Source: Microbacterium oleivorans NBRC 103075 (GTDB lineage Bacteria > Actinomycetota > Actinomycetes > Actinomycetales > Microbacteriaceae). From it: a stretch of DNA of 64,000 nucleotides. Each line of letters begins with the position of its first letter. Position 1 is the first letter of the stretch. Positions 1 through 9,479 of this stretch are shown here, one piece after another. The DNA is taken from assembly GCF_001552475.1 (NCBI RefSeq), contig NZ_BCRG01000014.1:1-64000 (forward strand), given 5' to 3'. The notes under the pieces were generated by a model. That model did no database searches, was not told where the DNA came from, and saw only the letters and a program-made list of their open reading frames with translations. The position numbers were made by a program, and so were the translations under genes.

Positions 1-476
1 GGCTCGGCATCGCCGCCAAGGCCCGGGAGGTCCGCGGCGTGCCCCGCGTCGTCGTGCGCGACGGTGAGGCGATCCGCGCGACGCTGCTCATGATGGGTGC
101 GCAGAAGACCGCAGCGGCGTGGGAGGAGATGCGTCAGCGCCGGGAAGTGCGCGCTGGCGTGAACCGCCTCGTCAACTTCGATGACGCCAACCTCCGCCGT
201 TCCGCGCAGGCCGCCGTCGCCGCGTGCGCGCGCGTCGAACGCGCACTCGAAATCCTGGGCGACACCGTTCCCGATCACCTCAAGCAGGCGGGCGATCTCC
301 GTCTCGCGCATCGTGACGCGAGCCTCGACGAGCTCGGCCACCACGCAGATCCGCCCTTGACGAAGGATGCCGTCGCGGGCCGCATCCGTCGTCTTCTCGC
401 CATGGCCGACAAGAAGGCTGCGCAGGACGGCATTCCGGACACGGAGTCCGCTGTCCCCGCCGGCCTCGAAGACTGA
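1..476 (+). CDS. whiA: WhiA, sporulation/cell-division transcription regulator (3' part)
   Basis: Only the C-terminal part is present; the frame is open from base 3 and ends in TGA at 474-476. The segment [18 protein letters not shown] and the charged helices after it match the C-terminal helix-turn-helix domain of WhiA, which binds DNA and works with WhiB-type proteins in actinobacterial division and sporulation. The N-terminal LAGLIDADG-like domain would lie outside the window. whiA upstream of gap-pgk-tpiA is the usual actinobacterial order; here sodA lies between them. Identity rests on this tail and on synteny. Confidence 0.9.
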   Translation, partial: LGIAAKAREVRGVPRVVVRDGEAIRATLLMMGAQKTAAAWEEMRQRREVRAGVNRLVNFDDANLRRSAQAAVAACARVERALEILGDTVPDHLKQAGDLRLAHRDASLDELGHHADPPLTKDAVAGRIRRLLAMADKKAAQDGIPDTESAVPAGLED

Positions 477-533
477 CGGGATACATCGCCTCTTCCCGGG
501 AAGCAACCGGGTGCCCGGTGGGTTGGCCCTCAA

Positions 534-539
534 TAGGAT
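534..539 (+). promoter_or_regulatory. Probable sodA -10 element
   Basis: TAGGAT matches the actinobacterial TANNNT -10 pattern. It predicts a start near 546 and a leader of about 44 bases with a good ribosome site (AAGGAAGAGG) before the ATG at 590. No clear -35 is visible. Confidence 0.45.
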
Positions 540-589
540 GAATCCGACCGGCTGCGCCGTGTGCGCGGCACCGACAGAAGGAAGAGGAC

Positions 590-1216
590 ATGGCGAAGTA
601 CACCCTGCCTGAGCTCCCGTACGACTACTCCGCGCTCGAGCCGAGCATCAGCGGCAAGATCATGGAGCTTCACCACTCGAAGCACCACCAGGCGTACGTC
701 ACGGGAGCGAACACCGCCCTCGAGCAGCTCGCTGAAGCCCGTGAGACCGGCAACCTGGCGAACGTGAACAAGCTGGAGAAGGACCTCGCGTTCAACCTCG
801 GCGGACACGTCAACCACTCGATCTTCTGGACCAACCTGGCCCCGGCGTCGCAGGGTGGCGGTGGCGAACCCGAGGGTGAGCTCCGCGCCGCCATCGACGA
901 GTTCTTCGGTGGGTTCGACAAGTTCCAGGCGCACTTCGCCGCCGCCGCTACCGGCATCCAGGGCTCCGGCTGGGCCGTCCTCAGCTGGGACCCGATCGGT
1001 GAGCAGCTCATCATCCAGCAGCTGTTCGATCAGCAGTCGAACACGGCTCAGGGCACCGTCCCGATCTTCCAGCTCGACATGTGGGAGCACGCCTTCTACC
1101 TCGACTACCTCAACGTCAAGGCGGACTACGTGAAGGCCGCGTGGAACATCGCCAACTGGCAGAACGTCGCCACGCGTCTCGACGCTGCCCGCGAGAAGAC
1201 GGTGGGCCTGCTCTAG
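590..1216 (+). CDS. sodA: Superoxide dismutase (Mn/Fe family)
   Basis: A 208-residue protein, full length for the Fe/Mn superoxide dismutase family, converting superoxide to hydrogen peroxide and oxygen in the cytosol. Metal-ligand regions are visible: MELHHSKHH (first His, about residue 28), the GGHVNHS His, and DMWEHAFYLDY near the C-terminus with Asp and His ligands. GSGWAVL is the usual core motif. Mn versus Fe use cannot be decided from sequence alone. The ATG at 590 follows a strong purine-rich ribosome site. It is transcribed alone, with a probable promoter at 534 and a terminator at 1237-1294. Confidence 0.95.
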   Translation: MAKYTLPELPYDYSALEPSISGKIMELHHSKHHQAYVTGANTALEQLAEARETGNLANVNKLEKDLAFNLGGHVNHSIFWTNLAPASQGGGGEPEGELRAAIDEFFGGFDKFQAHFAAAATGIQGSGWAVLSWDPIGEQLIIQQLFDQQSNTAQGTVPIFQLDMWEHAFYLDYLNVKADYVKAAWNIANWQNVATRLDAAREKTVGLL

Positions 1217-1222
1217 TAGTAG

Positions 1223-2362
<1,140 letters not shown>

Positions 2363-2364
2363 CG

Positions 2365-3582
2365 ATGGCTCTGCGCACCCTCGATTCGCTGGGTTCGCTC
2401 GCAGGCAAGCGCGTCATCGTCCGTGTTGACTTCAACGTCCCCCTGAAGGACGGCGTCATCACGGACGATGGGCGCGTGCGTGCGGCCATCCCCACGCTCC
2501 GCGCGTTGGTCGAGCAGGGGGCGCGCGTCGTCGCTGTCTCCCACCTCGGCCGCCCCGACGGAGCGCCGGACGCGAAGTACAGTCTCGCCCCCGTAGCGAC
2601 ACGTCTCGCGGAGCTTCTGGACCAGCCGGTGGCCTTCGCGACCGACACCGTCGCTGACTCGGCGCGGGACACCGTCGCCGGTCTGACCGACGGACAGGTC
2701 GCCGTTCTCGAGAACCTCCGCTTCAACGCGGGCGAAACCGCGAAGGACGACGCGACGCGTCGTGCCTTCGCAGAAGAACTCGCCGCTCTCGGCGATGTCC
2801 TCGTCTCCGATGGTTTCGGCGTCGTCCACCGCAAGCAGGCGTCGGTCTACGACCTCGCCGACTTGCTGCCTTCGGCGGCGGGGCTCCTCATCGAGAAGGA
2901 GGTCGACGTCCTCGACCGCCTGACCGAGCGTCCCGAGCGCCCCTACGCCGTCGTCCTCGGCGGGTCGAAGGTCAGCGACAAGCTCGGCGTCATCGAGCAC
3001 CTCCTGCCGCGCGTGGACAAGATCCTCGTCGGTGGCGGCATGCTCTTCACCTTCCTCGCGGCCCAGGGCCACAAGGTGGGAAAGAGTCTTCTCGAGGTCG
3101 ACCAACTCGACACCGTCCGCCGGTACATGGAGACGGCGCGCGAGCGTGGCGTCGAGCTCATCCTGCCCGTCGACGCGGTCATGGCCTCCGGGTTCGCCGC
3201 TGATGCAGATCACGTCGTCGCACCCGCCGATGCCCTCGAAGACACCGACTTCGGTGCCGACGGAATGGGACTCGACATCGGTCCGAAGACGGCGGAATTG
3301 TTCGCGGACGCGATCCGCGGCGCGAAGACGGTCTTCTGGAACGGTCCGATGGGCGTCTTCGAGATGCCTGCCTTCGCGGCGGGCACGAAGACGGTCGCGC
3401 AGTCGCTGACGGAGGTCGACGGCCTGTCGGTCGTGGGCGGCGGTGACTCGGCCGCCGCTGTTCGTCAGCTCGGCTTCGCCGATGACCAGTTCGGCCACAT
3501 CTCCACCGGTGGTGGAGCCAGCCTCGAGTTCCTCGAGGGTAAGAAGCTGCCCGGATTGGAGATCCTCGGATGGGAAGCGTGA
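2365..3582 (+). CDS. pgk: Phosphoglycerate kinase
   Basis: Transfers phosphate from 1,3-bisphosphoglycerate to ADP, an ATP-forming step of glycolysis. The 405-residue length fits the family. RVDFNVP (about 20-26) is the substrate-binding signature, GGSKVSDKLGV lies mid-protein, and GGGDS (about 358-362) is the nucleotide-side glycine motif. ATG at 2365 starts two bases after the gap stop, so translation is probably coupled; an in-frame upstream extension to 2305 lies inside gap and is rejected. It overlaps tpiA slightly at its 3' end. Confidence 0.96.
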   Translation: MALRTLDSLGSLAGKRVIVRVDFNVPLKDGVITDDGRVRAAIPTLRALVEQGARVVAVSHLGRPDGAPDAKYSLAPVATRLAELLDQPVAFATDTVADSARDTVAGLTDGQVAVLENLRFNAGETAKDDATRRAFAEELAALGDVLVSDGFGVVHRKQASVYDLADLLPSAAGLLIEKEVDVLDRLTERPERPYAVVLGGSKVSDKLGVIEHLLPRVDKILVGGGMLFTFLAAQGHKVGKSLLEVDQLDTVRRYMETARERGVELILPVDAVMASGFAADADHVVAPADALEDTDFGADGMGLDIGPKTAELFADAIRGAKTVFWNGPMGVFEMPAFAAGTKTVAQSLTEVDGLSVVGGGDSAAAVRQLGFADDQFGHISTGGGASLEFLEGKKLPGLEILGWEA

Positions 3583-4361
3583 CTCGCAAGCCCCTCATCG
3601 CCGGCAACTGGAAGATGAACCTCGACCACCTGCAGGCGGTCGCGTTCGTCCAGAAGCTGCACTGGACGCTGAAGGATGCCGCGCACGAGACCGATTCGGT
3701 CGAGGTCGCCGTATTCCCCCCGTTCACCGACATCCGGACGGTGCAGACGCTGATCGACGCCGACAAGATCCCGTTCGCCCTCGGCGCGCAGGATCTGTCG
3801 ACCAAGGATTCCGGCGCGTACACCGGCGAGGTTTCGGGAGCGTTCCTGAAGAAGCTGGCCGCGGACTACGTGATCATCGGTCACTCCGAGCGTCGTGAGT
3901 ACCACGCCGAGTCGGACGAGGTCGTCGCGGCGAAGGTCCAGGCCGCGCTCCGGCACGACCTGGTCCCTGTCATCTGCGTCGGTGAGACGCTCGAGCAGCG
4001 TGAGGAGTCCGGTCCCACTGCCGTCGCCGTCGCACAACTGCGTGCCGCTCTCGAGGGCGTTTCGGCAGATGCCGATGTGGTCGTGGCGTACGAGCCCGTC
4101 TGGGCCATCGGCACCGGTCAGGTCGCGTCGCCCGAGCAGGCACAGGAAGTGTGCGCTGCGCTGCGTACCGTGATCTCCGAGTCGCTCGGGGATGCCGCGG
4201 CGGAGCGCACACGCATCCTCTACGGCGGATCGGTGAAGTCGGGCAACATCGCCAGCTTCATGCGCGAACCTGATGTCGACGGAGCCCTCGTCGGCGGTGC
4301 CAGTCTCCTGGCCGACGAGTTCGCCGCCATCATCCGATACCAAAAGCACGTCGGCGTGTGA
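3570..4361 (+). CDS. tpiA: Triosephosphate isomerase
   Basis: Interconverts dihydroxyacetone phosphate and glyceraldehyde-3-phosphate. NWKMN carries the catalytic lysine, GHSERR the catalytic histidine, AYEPVWAIGTG the catalytic glutamate region, and YGGSVKSGN is the phosphate-binding loop. The start is either ATG at 3570 (263 residues, 13-base overlap with pgk) or GTG at 3579 (260 residues, overlapping the pgk stop as GTGA); both give the conserved RKPLIAGNWKMN. Last gene of the glycolytic operon, followed at once by a perfect hairpin. Confidence 0.95.
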   Translation: MGSVTRKPLIAGNWKMNLDHLQAVAFVQKLHWTLKDAAHETDSVEVAVFPPFTDIRTVQTLIDADKIPFALGAQDLSTKDSGAYTGEVSGAFLKKLAADYVIIGHSERREYHAESDEVVAAKVQAALRHDLVPVICVGETLEQREESGPTAVAVAQLRAALEGVSADADVVVAYEPVWAIGTGQVASPEQAQEVCAALRTVISESLGDAAAERTRILYGGSVKSGNIASFMREPDVDGALVGGASLLADEFAAIIRYQKHVGV

Positions 4362-4365
4362 TCTC

Positions 4366-4399
4366 GAGCGGTGCGGCGCCTCACGGCGCCGCACCGCTC
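4366..4399 (+). terminator. Hairpin terminator after tpiA
   Basis: Perfect 15-base-pair stem (4366-4380 with 4385-4399) and a TCAC loop, five bases after the tpiA stop. There is no T-run, as is common in actinobacterial terminators. The stem ends six bases before the likely secG -10. Confidence 0.7.
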
Positions 4400-4405
4400 A
4401 GCCGG

Positions 4406-4411
4406 TATACT
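4406..4411 (+). promoter_or_regulatory. Probable secG-rbpA -10 element
   Basis: TATACT is a near-consensus -10. It predicts transcription from about 4418, 41 bases before the secG GTG. The matching -35 position falls inside the tpiA terminator stem and is not consensus. Confidence 0.55.
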
Positions 4412-4458
4412 CGTGCGAGCGCTGAGCACCTCGGCGACCCGAAAGGCTTTCAACAACT

Positions 4459-4707
4459 GTGGACATCCTTCAGCTCGTGCTGCAGGTCTTGCTGGGACTC
4501 ACCAGCCTCCTGCTCACGCTCCTCATCCTCTTGCACAAGGGGCGCGGCGGCGGCCTCTCCGACATGTTCGGCGGCGGCATGAGCTCGGCGATGGGGTCCT
4601 CGGGCCTCGCTGAGCGCAACCTCAACCGCTTCACCGTGGTGCTTGCCCTCGTCTGGTTCGTCTCTATCGTGGCGCTCGGTCTCATCACGAAGTTCCAGAG
4701 CATCTGA
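4459..4707 (+). CDS. secG: Preprotein translocase subunit SecG
   Basis: An 82-residue membrane protein with two hydrophobic helices (about 3-23 and 55-77) flanking a glycine-rich cytoplasmic loop (KGRGGGLSDMFGGG), the classic SecG layout. SecG is an auxiliary subunit of the SecYEG channel. The GTG at 4459 follows GAAAGG. Its stop overlaps the rbpA ATG by one base, so the two are co-transcribed. Position after tpiA is conserved in Actinobacteria. Confidence 0.93.
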   Translation: MDILQLVLQVLLGLTSLLLTLLILLHKGRGGGLSDMFGGGMSSAMGSSGLAERNLNRFTVVLALVWFVSIVALGLITKFQSI

Positions 4708-5063
4708 TGGCTACCGGGGGAAACGCTATTCGCGGCACTCGCGTGGGCGCGGGGCCCATGGGGGAGCAGGATCACGGACACCACGCTGATCGCGTCGCCG
4801 TTTCGTACTGGGATGCGCACGGCAATGAGACAGTGCGCTACTTCGCGGCAGGCATCTCGGAGGAAGAGATCCCCGAGACGATCGATTCGCCTCACTCCGG
4901 ACTGCCTGCGGGCCGCGACAAGGCGAACCCGCCCGCGCTCTCGAAGAACGAGCCCTACAAGACCCACTTGGCATACGTGAAGGAACGGCGTACGGACGAG
5001 GAAGCCGAGTCGATCCTCGGTGACGCTCTCCAGCAGCTCCGCGATCGACGCGGCCAGAGCTGA
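4707..5063 (+). CDS. rbpA: RNA polymerase-binding protein RbpA
   Basis: A 118-residue actinobacterial transcription activator that binds the sigma factor and core polymerase and stabilises open complexes. Recognisable parts are the basic N-terminal tail (AIRGTRVGAGPMGEQDHG), a central fold containing VSYWDAHGNETVRYFAAG, and an acidic C-terminal sigma-interacting helix (RRTDEEAESILGDALQQLR). The ATG overlaps the secG stop. A bidirectional terminator lies 18 bases after its stop. Its presence fits the unusual -10-dominated promoters seen in this window. Confidence 0.93.
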   Translation: MATGGNAIRGTRVGAGPMGEQDHGHHADRVAVSYWDAHGNETVRYFAAGISEEEIPETIDSPHSGLPAGRDKANPPALSKNEPYKTHLAYVKERRTDEEAESILGDALQQLRDRRGQS

Positions 5064-5081
5064 GCGGCATCCGCTCACTTC

Positions 5082-5118
5082 GATAGACCCCGGGTTCTCT
5101 TAGAACTCGGGGTCTATC
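5082..5118. terminator. Bidirectional terminator shared by rbpA and pgl
   Basis: A 17-base-pair inverted repeat (5082-5098 with 5102-5118, one G-T wobble) sits between convergent genes. The right arm holds the last codons and the TAA stop of pgl, so the same hairpin would end both transcripts. Confidence 0.75.
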
Positions 5119-5879
5119 AGTTCTTCCGGAACTCCCTGCGCGGCGGCCTCATCGACGAAGAAGACCGTCTGCTTGCGACCCTTCGCTCCGGCAGCGGGCA
5201 CCGAGTGGTAGCTGGCGCCGGCGAGAGCGAGCCCCAGGGCTGACGCCTTGTCGGTGCCCGGCAGGACGAGCCAGACCCGGCGCGAAGAGTTGATCACTGG
5301 TCGGGTCAGAGTGATGCGCTCGGATGGCGGGACCGGCGACTCGCGCACGGCGAGGACGGCGTGTTCGGTGTCCGCGATCTCGCTCCGGTCGGGGAAGAGC
5401 GACGCGATGTGACCGTCCGGTCCGACGCCGAGGAACGTGACCGTGAAACGCGGCCACGCCTGCTCGTCGGTTCCGAACCTCGCGAGCTCATCGGCGTAGT
5501 CGGCTGCTGCTTCGTCGTGGGTGCGGCCACTGTCAGCAGCGGCGATCGGGTGGATGTTCGCCTCGGGGACGTCGATGCGCGACAGGAACGCCTCCCTCGC
5601 GGCGGTCTCGTTGCGGGCGGGATCGTTCGAGGGGACGAATCGCTCGTCGCCCCACCAGAAATGAACCCTCGACCAGTCGACCTCATGACGCGCGTCGCTC
5701 TCGCCGGCGGCCTGCAGGACAGCTGTTCCCGCCGTGCCGCCGGTGAGAAGGACGTGCGTCGTCTTCCCGTCGGTCGCGCGTGACGAGATCCGTTGGAAGA
5801 AGCGCTTCGCAACACCTTCGGCCAGTGCCCGGGCATCCGAACTGACGACGACGCGCTTCTCCGCGCGGAACTCCGACAT
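5100..5879 (-). CDS. pgl: 6-phosphogluconolactonase
   Basis: Hydrolyses 6-phosphoglucono-lactone to 6-phosphogluconate in the oxidative pentose phosphate pathway. The 259-residue product has LLTGGTAGTAVLQ near the N-terminus, WWGDERFVPSNDPARNE (the signature of the family) and FLGVGPDGHIASLFP. ATG at 5879 is chosen; a long open frame upstream is antisense-like sequence inside opcA. It is the last gene of the tkt-tal-zwf-opcA-pgl operon, 7 bases after opcA. Its final codons and TAA stop lie inside a terminator hairpin shared with rbpA. Confidence 0.94.
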   Translation of the reverse strand: MSEFRAEKRVVVSSDARALAEGVAKRFFQRISSRATDGKTTHVLLTGGTAGTAVLQAAGESDARHEVDWSRVHFWWGDERFVPSNDPARNETAAREAFLSRIDVPEANIHPIAAADSGRTHDEAAADYADELARFGTDEQAWPRFTVTFLGVGPDGHIASLFPDRSEIADTEHAVLAVRESPVPPSERITLTRPVINSSRRVWLVLPGTDKASALGLALAGASYHSVPAAGAKGRKQTVFFVDEAAAQGVPEELIDPEF

Positions 5880-5886
5880 ACGACTC

Positions 5887-6819
5887 CTACCTCGTGGGAG
5901 GGTCGAGGAGCTCCCACCCTTCGGTGATGACTCGACCATACAAGAGGTCGGGATCGAGGCGGCGCAGCTCCTCCGCGAGGCACTCGCGCAGCGAGCGACG
6001 CGGCAGCACGATGTCGTGCGTGGGCTGACCGGGCTGGGTGAGCGTCGCGTCAGTCGCACTGGTGCGCTCGAGGACGATGTCGCCGGACGCACGCGACAGG
6101 GTGACCGAACGGATGCCGTGGGCCCACTCGTCGGAGTCGGTGTAACGCCACTCGACAGCGACGTCCAACTTGAGGCGCAACCATGCGGCCAGCAGCCCCG
6201 TCGAGGGGGAGCTGCCTGCCCCGACGACGGTGACGGCTGTGACGGGCTCGAACGGGGGCTGGTCCAGGACAGCGGCGAGCTGCTCGCGCCAGTTCGTGAG
6301 ACGCGTCCACGCGAGGTCGGTGTCGCCGGGAGCGTACACCGAGCCGAGCTGGGCGAGACGGTCGTGTGCGATCGGCTTGGTCGAGGCATCCGTGATCCGT
6401 CGCTGCGCCATGCGCCCGATTGGGGACTCTGCCACGTCGACAGGCGGATCTTCCGGCCACCAGGCGACCACGGGTGCGTCGGGCAGTAGGAGGCCGTTGA
6501 CGAGGCTCTCCTGGTTGCCGGCTGCGGCGCCGCGGGCGCGGAGCACAACGACCTCGCTCGCGCCGGCGTCGCCGCCCACGCGGATCTGGGCATCGAGGCC
6601 CGTCGGAGCGTCGGGTTCGATGACGAGCACGATAACCCGCATGGGGTGCTCACGAGAGGCCGCGTTGGCGGCGTCGATCGCTTCCTCGTCGAATCCTCCG
6701 GTCGAGACGATCACCAGCGTGAGCACGCGACCGAGGGCGACAGCGCCGCCCTCTTCGCGCACACTCACGAGCTTCTTCGCGATCGTGGACACCGTGGTGT
6801 CGGGCAGATCGACGATCAT
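5887..6819 (-). CDS. opcA: Glucose-6-phosphate dehydrogenase assembly protein OpcA
   Basis: A 310-residue OpcA protein, needed for assembly and redox activation of glucose-6-phosphate dehydrogenase in cyanobacteria and actinobacteria. The start MIVDLPDTTVSTIAKKLV and the central LLLPDAPVVAWWPEDPP are characteristic. The start overlaps the zwf stop by four bases (ATGA), so expression is coupled to its partner enzyme. The C-terminal half has the expected mixed alpha/beta pattern but no known catalytic residues. Confidence 0.92.
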   Translation of the reverse strand: MIVDLPDTTVSTIAKKLVSVREEGGAVALGRVLTLVIVSTGGFDEEAIDAANAASREHPMRVIVLVIEPDAPTGLDAQIRVGGDAGASEVVVLRARGAAAGNQESLVNGLLLPDAPVVAWWPEDPPVDVAESPIGRMAQRRITDASTKPIAHDRLAQLGSVYAPGDTDLAWTRLTNWREQLAAVLDQPPFEPVTAVTVVGAGSSPSTGLLAAWLRLKLDVAVEWRYTDSDEWAHGIRSVTLSRASGDIVLERTSATDATLTQPGQPTHDIVLPRRSLRECLAEELRRLDPDLLYGRVITEGWELLDPPTR

Positions 6820-8363
6820 GGGCGCCTCCAGACGCGGCCGTCGCGGGCCAAGAGCTCATCGGCGGAAGGGGGACCCCACGAACCGGGGGAGTATTGCTCG
6901 AGCGCCTCGTCCTGTGTGGCCCAGAACTCCTCGATCGGATCGAGGATGCGCCACGAGAGCTCCACCTCTTCGTGACGGGGGAACAGCGGCGGGTCACCCA
7001 GCAGGACGTCGAGGATGAGGCGCTCGTAGGCCTCGGGGCTCGACTCGGTGAAGGCGTGACCGTAGCCGAAGTCCATCGTGACGTCGCGCACTTCGTTGCC
7101 GGCACCGGGAACCTTCGAGCCGAAGCGCAGGGTCACGCCTTCGTCGGGCTGGATGCGGATGACGAGGGCGTTCTGTCCGAGCTGCAGGGCCTGCGAACGC
7201 AGGAACAGCAGCGGGGGCGTGTGCTTGAACACGACGGCGATCTCGGTGACACGGCGACCGAGACGCTTGCCGGTGCGCAGGTAGAACGGCACGCCGTTCC
7301 ATCGACGCGTTGCGATCTCGAGCTTGACGGCGGCGTAGGTCTCAGTGCGGGACTGCGGGTCCATACCGTCTTCGTCGAGGAACCCGGTCACCTCTTCACC
7401 GCCCTGCCATCCACCGGCGTACTGCCCGCGGGCGGTGGCGGAGGCGAGGTCCTCCGGCAATGTGACGGCGGCGAGCACCTTCTCCTTCTCGGCGCGGAGG
7501 TGCTCCGCGTCGAGGGAGATCGGCTCTTCCATCGCGGTGAGGGCGAGGAGTTGCAGCAGGTGGTTCTGGATGACGTCGCGAGCCGCGCCGATGCCGTCGT
7601 AGTACCCGGCCCGACCGCCGACGCCGATGTCCTCGGCCATCGTGATCTGGACATGGTCCACGTAGTTCGCATTCCACAGCGGCTCGTACAGCTCGTTCGC
7701 GAAGCGCAGCGCCAGGATGTTCTGGACCGTCTCCTTGCCGAGGTAGTGGTCGATGCGGAAGATGGCGTCGGCGGGGAACGCGACTTCGAGAGCCTCGTTG
7801 AGCTCGCGGGCGGTCTGCAGGTCGCTGCCGAACGGCTTCTCGATGACGACTCGGCGCCAGGTGTCACCCTTGGCCGTCTCGTCGACGAGACCGGAGTCGC
7901 GCAGCTGCCGCGCCACGACGGGGAAGTCCTTCGGCGGGATCGACAGGTAGTACGCGTGATTGCCCATCGTGCCGCGCTCGGTGTCGAGCTTCTCGACCGT
8001 CTCGCGGAGGCGGGCGAAGGATGCGGCGTCGTCGAACTCGCCCTGCACGAACCGGATTCCCTGAAGAAGCTGATTCCAGGTTTCCTCGCGGAAGGGCGTC
8101 CGCGCGTGCTGGCGCACGGCGTCGTAGACGACCTTCGCGAAGTCCTGGTCCTCCCAGTCGCGCCGTGCGAACCCGACCAGAGCGAACCCCGGGGGCAGCA
8201 GGCCGCGGTTGGCGAGGTCGTACACCGCCGGCATGAGCTTTTTGCGCGACAAGTCTCCCGTCACGCCGAAGATCACGAGCGCGCTCGGACCCGCGATGCG
8301 GTTCAGGCGACGATCGTCGGGGTCGCGGAGGGGGTTCTTCCCCCGCGAGATCTCAGCAACCAT
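6816..8363 (-). CDS. zwf: Glucose-6-phosphate 1-dehydrogenase
   Basis: Oxidises glucose-6-phosphate to 6-phosphogluconolactone with NAD(P). The 515-residue length fits. GVTGDLS (33-39) is the dinucleotide-binding loop, EKPFG (175-179) is conserved, and RIDHYLGK (203-210) holds the catalytic His and the substrate lysine. It lies between tal and opcA, overlapping opcA by four bases. Many actinobacteria place pgi between tal and zwf; none is present here. Confidence 0.95.
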   Translation of the reverse strand: MVAEISRGKNPLRDPDDRRLNRIAGPSALVIFGVTGDLSRKKLMPAVYDLANRGLLPPGFALVGFARRDWEDQDFAKVVYDAVRQHARTPFREETWNQLLQGIRFVQGEFDDAASFARLRETVEKLDTERGTMGNHAYYLSIPPKDFPVVARQLRDSGLVDETAKGDTWRRVVIEKPFGSDLQTARELNEALEVAFPADAIFRIDHYLGKETVQNILALRFANELYEPLWNANYVDHVQITMAEDIGVGGRAGYYDGIGAARDVIQNHLLQLLALTAMEEPISLDAEHLRAEKEKVLAAVTLPEDLASATARGQYAGGWQGGEEVTGFLDEDGMDPQSRTETYAAVKLEIATRRWNGVPFYLRTGKRLGRRVTEIAVVFKHTPPLLFLRSQALQLGQNALVIRIQPDEGVTLRFGSKVPGAGNEVRDVTMDFGYGHAFTESSPEAYERLILDVLLGDPPLFPRHEEVELSWRILDPIEEFWATQDEALEQYSPGSWGPPSADELLARDGRVWRRP

Positions 8364-8366
8364 CGG

Positions 8367-9479
8367 TCAGCGTGCGCTGTCGAGAGCAGTCTGCACCGTG
8401 CTCTGCAGATCGTGCCAGGAGACGATGAACTTCTCGACACCTTCGTCCTCGAGCACCTGCGTGACATCGACCAGGTCGACGCCGGCAGCGGCCAGCTGGT
8501 CGAAGACGCCGTGGGCGTCCTCGTAGGCACCGGTGACGGTGTCGCCGGTGACCTTGGCGTGGTCGAAGGTCGCTTCAAGCGTCTTCTCAGGCATCGTGTT
8601 CACGGTGCCCGGGGCGACCAGCTCGGTGACGTACAAGGTGTCGGGAAGCGCAGGGTCCTTGACTCCCGTGGAGGCCCACAGGGGACGCTGCACGGTCGCA
8701 CCCGCGGCGATGAGCTCGACTGCCGCCGACTCTGCGAAGCGCTTCTCGAAGAGCTCGTAGGCGAGACGAGCATTCGCGATGCCCGCCTTGCCCTTCAGAG
8801 CAGCCGCCTCGCTGGTGCCGATCGCCTCGAGGCGCTTGTCGACCTCGGTGTCGACGCGCGACACGAAGAACGATGCGACCGAGTGGATCGTCGAGATGTC
8901 GTGACCGTTCTCCTTGGCCCGGCGGACACCTTCGAGGTACGCATCGATGACCGCGGCGTAGCGCTCGAGGCTGAAGATCAGGGTCACGTTGACCGAGATG
9001 CCTTCGGCGAGAACGGCGCTGATCGCGGGCAGACCGGCCAGCGTGGCGGGGATCTTGATGAGCGCGTTGGGTCGGTCGACCTTCGCCCACAGTTCCTTCG
9101 CCTGAGCGACGGTGGCGTCGGTGTCGTGAGCGAGGTCGGGGGAGACCTCGATCGACACGCGTCCGTCCACGCCGTTCGTGCGGTCGAAGACCGGGCGGAA
9201 GATGTCGGCGGCGTCGCGCACGTCGGTCGTCGTGATCTCGAAGATCGCGGTGTCGACGTCGGCGCCCTGGCCCGCGAGGGTCTGCAGGGGCGCGTCGTAG
9301 GAGTCGTCTTCCTTGTTGCCGATGGCGGCCTGGAAGATCGACGGGTTGGTGGTGACGCCGACCACGTCGCGCGTCTCGATCAGCTGGGCGAGGTTGCCCG
9401 TGTCGATCCGCGATCGTGAGAGGTCATCGAGCCAGATGCTGACGCCGGCGGCGGACAGGTCCTCGGTGGGGGTGCTCAT
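8367..9479 (-). CDS. tal: Transaldolase
   Basis: Non-oxidative pentose phosphate enzyme moving a dihydroxyacetone unit from sedoheptulose-7-phosphate to glyceraldehyde-3-phosphate. The 370-residue length matches the long actinobacterial class. TTNPSIF (43-49) and NALIKIPAT with the Schiff-base Lys142 are visible. The start overlaps the tkt stop by four bases (ATGA); a longer open frame to 9719 runs inside tkt and is rejected. Only three bases separate its stop from zwf, consistent with one operon. Confidence 0.95.
   Translation of the reverse strand: MSTPTEDLSAAGVSIWLDDLSRSRIDTGNLAQLIETRDVVGVTTNPSIFQAAIGNKEDDSYDAPLQTLAGQGADVDTAIFEITTTDVRDAADIFRPVFDRTNGVDGRVSIEVSPDLAHDTDATVAQAKELWAKVDRPNALIKIPATLAGLPAISAVLAEGISVNVTLIFSLERYAAVIDAYLEGVRRAKENGHDISTIHSVASFFVSRVDTEVDKRLEAIGTSEAAALKGKAGIANARLAYELFEKRFAESAAVELIAAGATVQRPLWASTGVKDPALPDTLYVTELVAPGTVNTMPEKTLEATFDHAKVTGDTVTGAYEDAHGVFDQLAAAGVDLVDVTQVLEDEGVEKFIVSWHDLQSTVQTALDSAR

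Noticed and set aside
506-519. Palindrome ACCGGGTGCCCGGT in the whiA-sodA spacer as a terminator
   Set aside because: The loop would be only two to four bases, the stem is short, and no T-run follows. It may be chance in GC-rich DNA.
6894-9419. An 841-codon open frame on the plus strand
   Set aside because: It is antisense to zwf and tal, has no recognisable protein character, and arises from the GC-rich third codon positions of the real genes.
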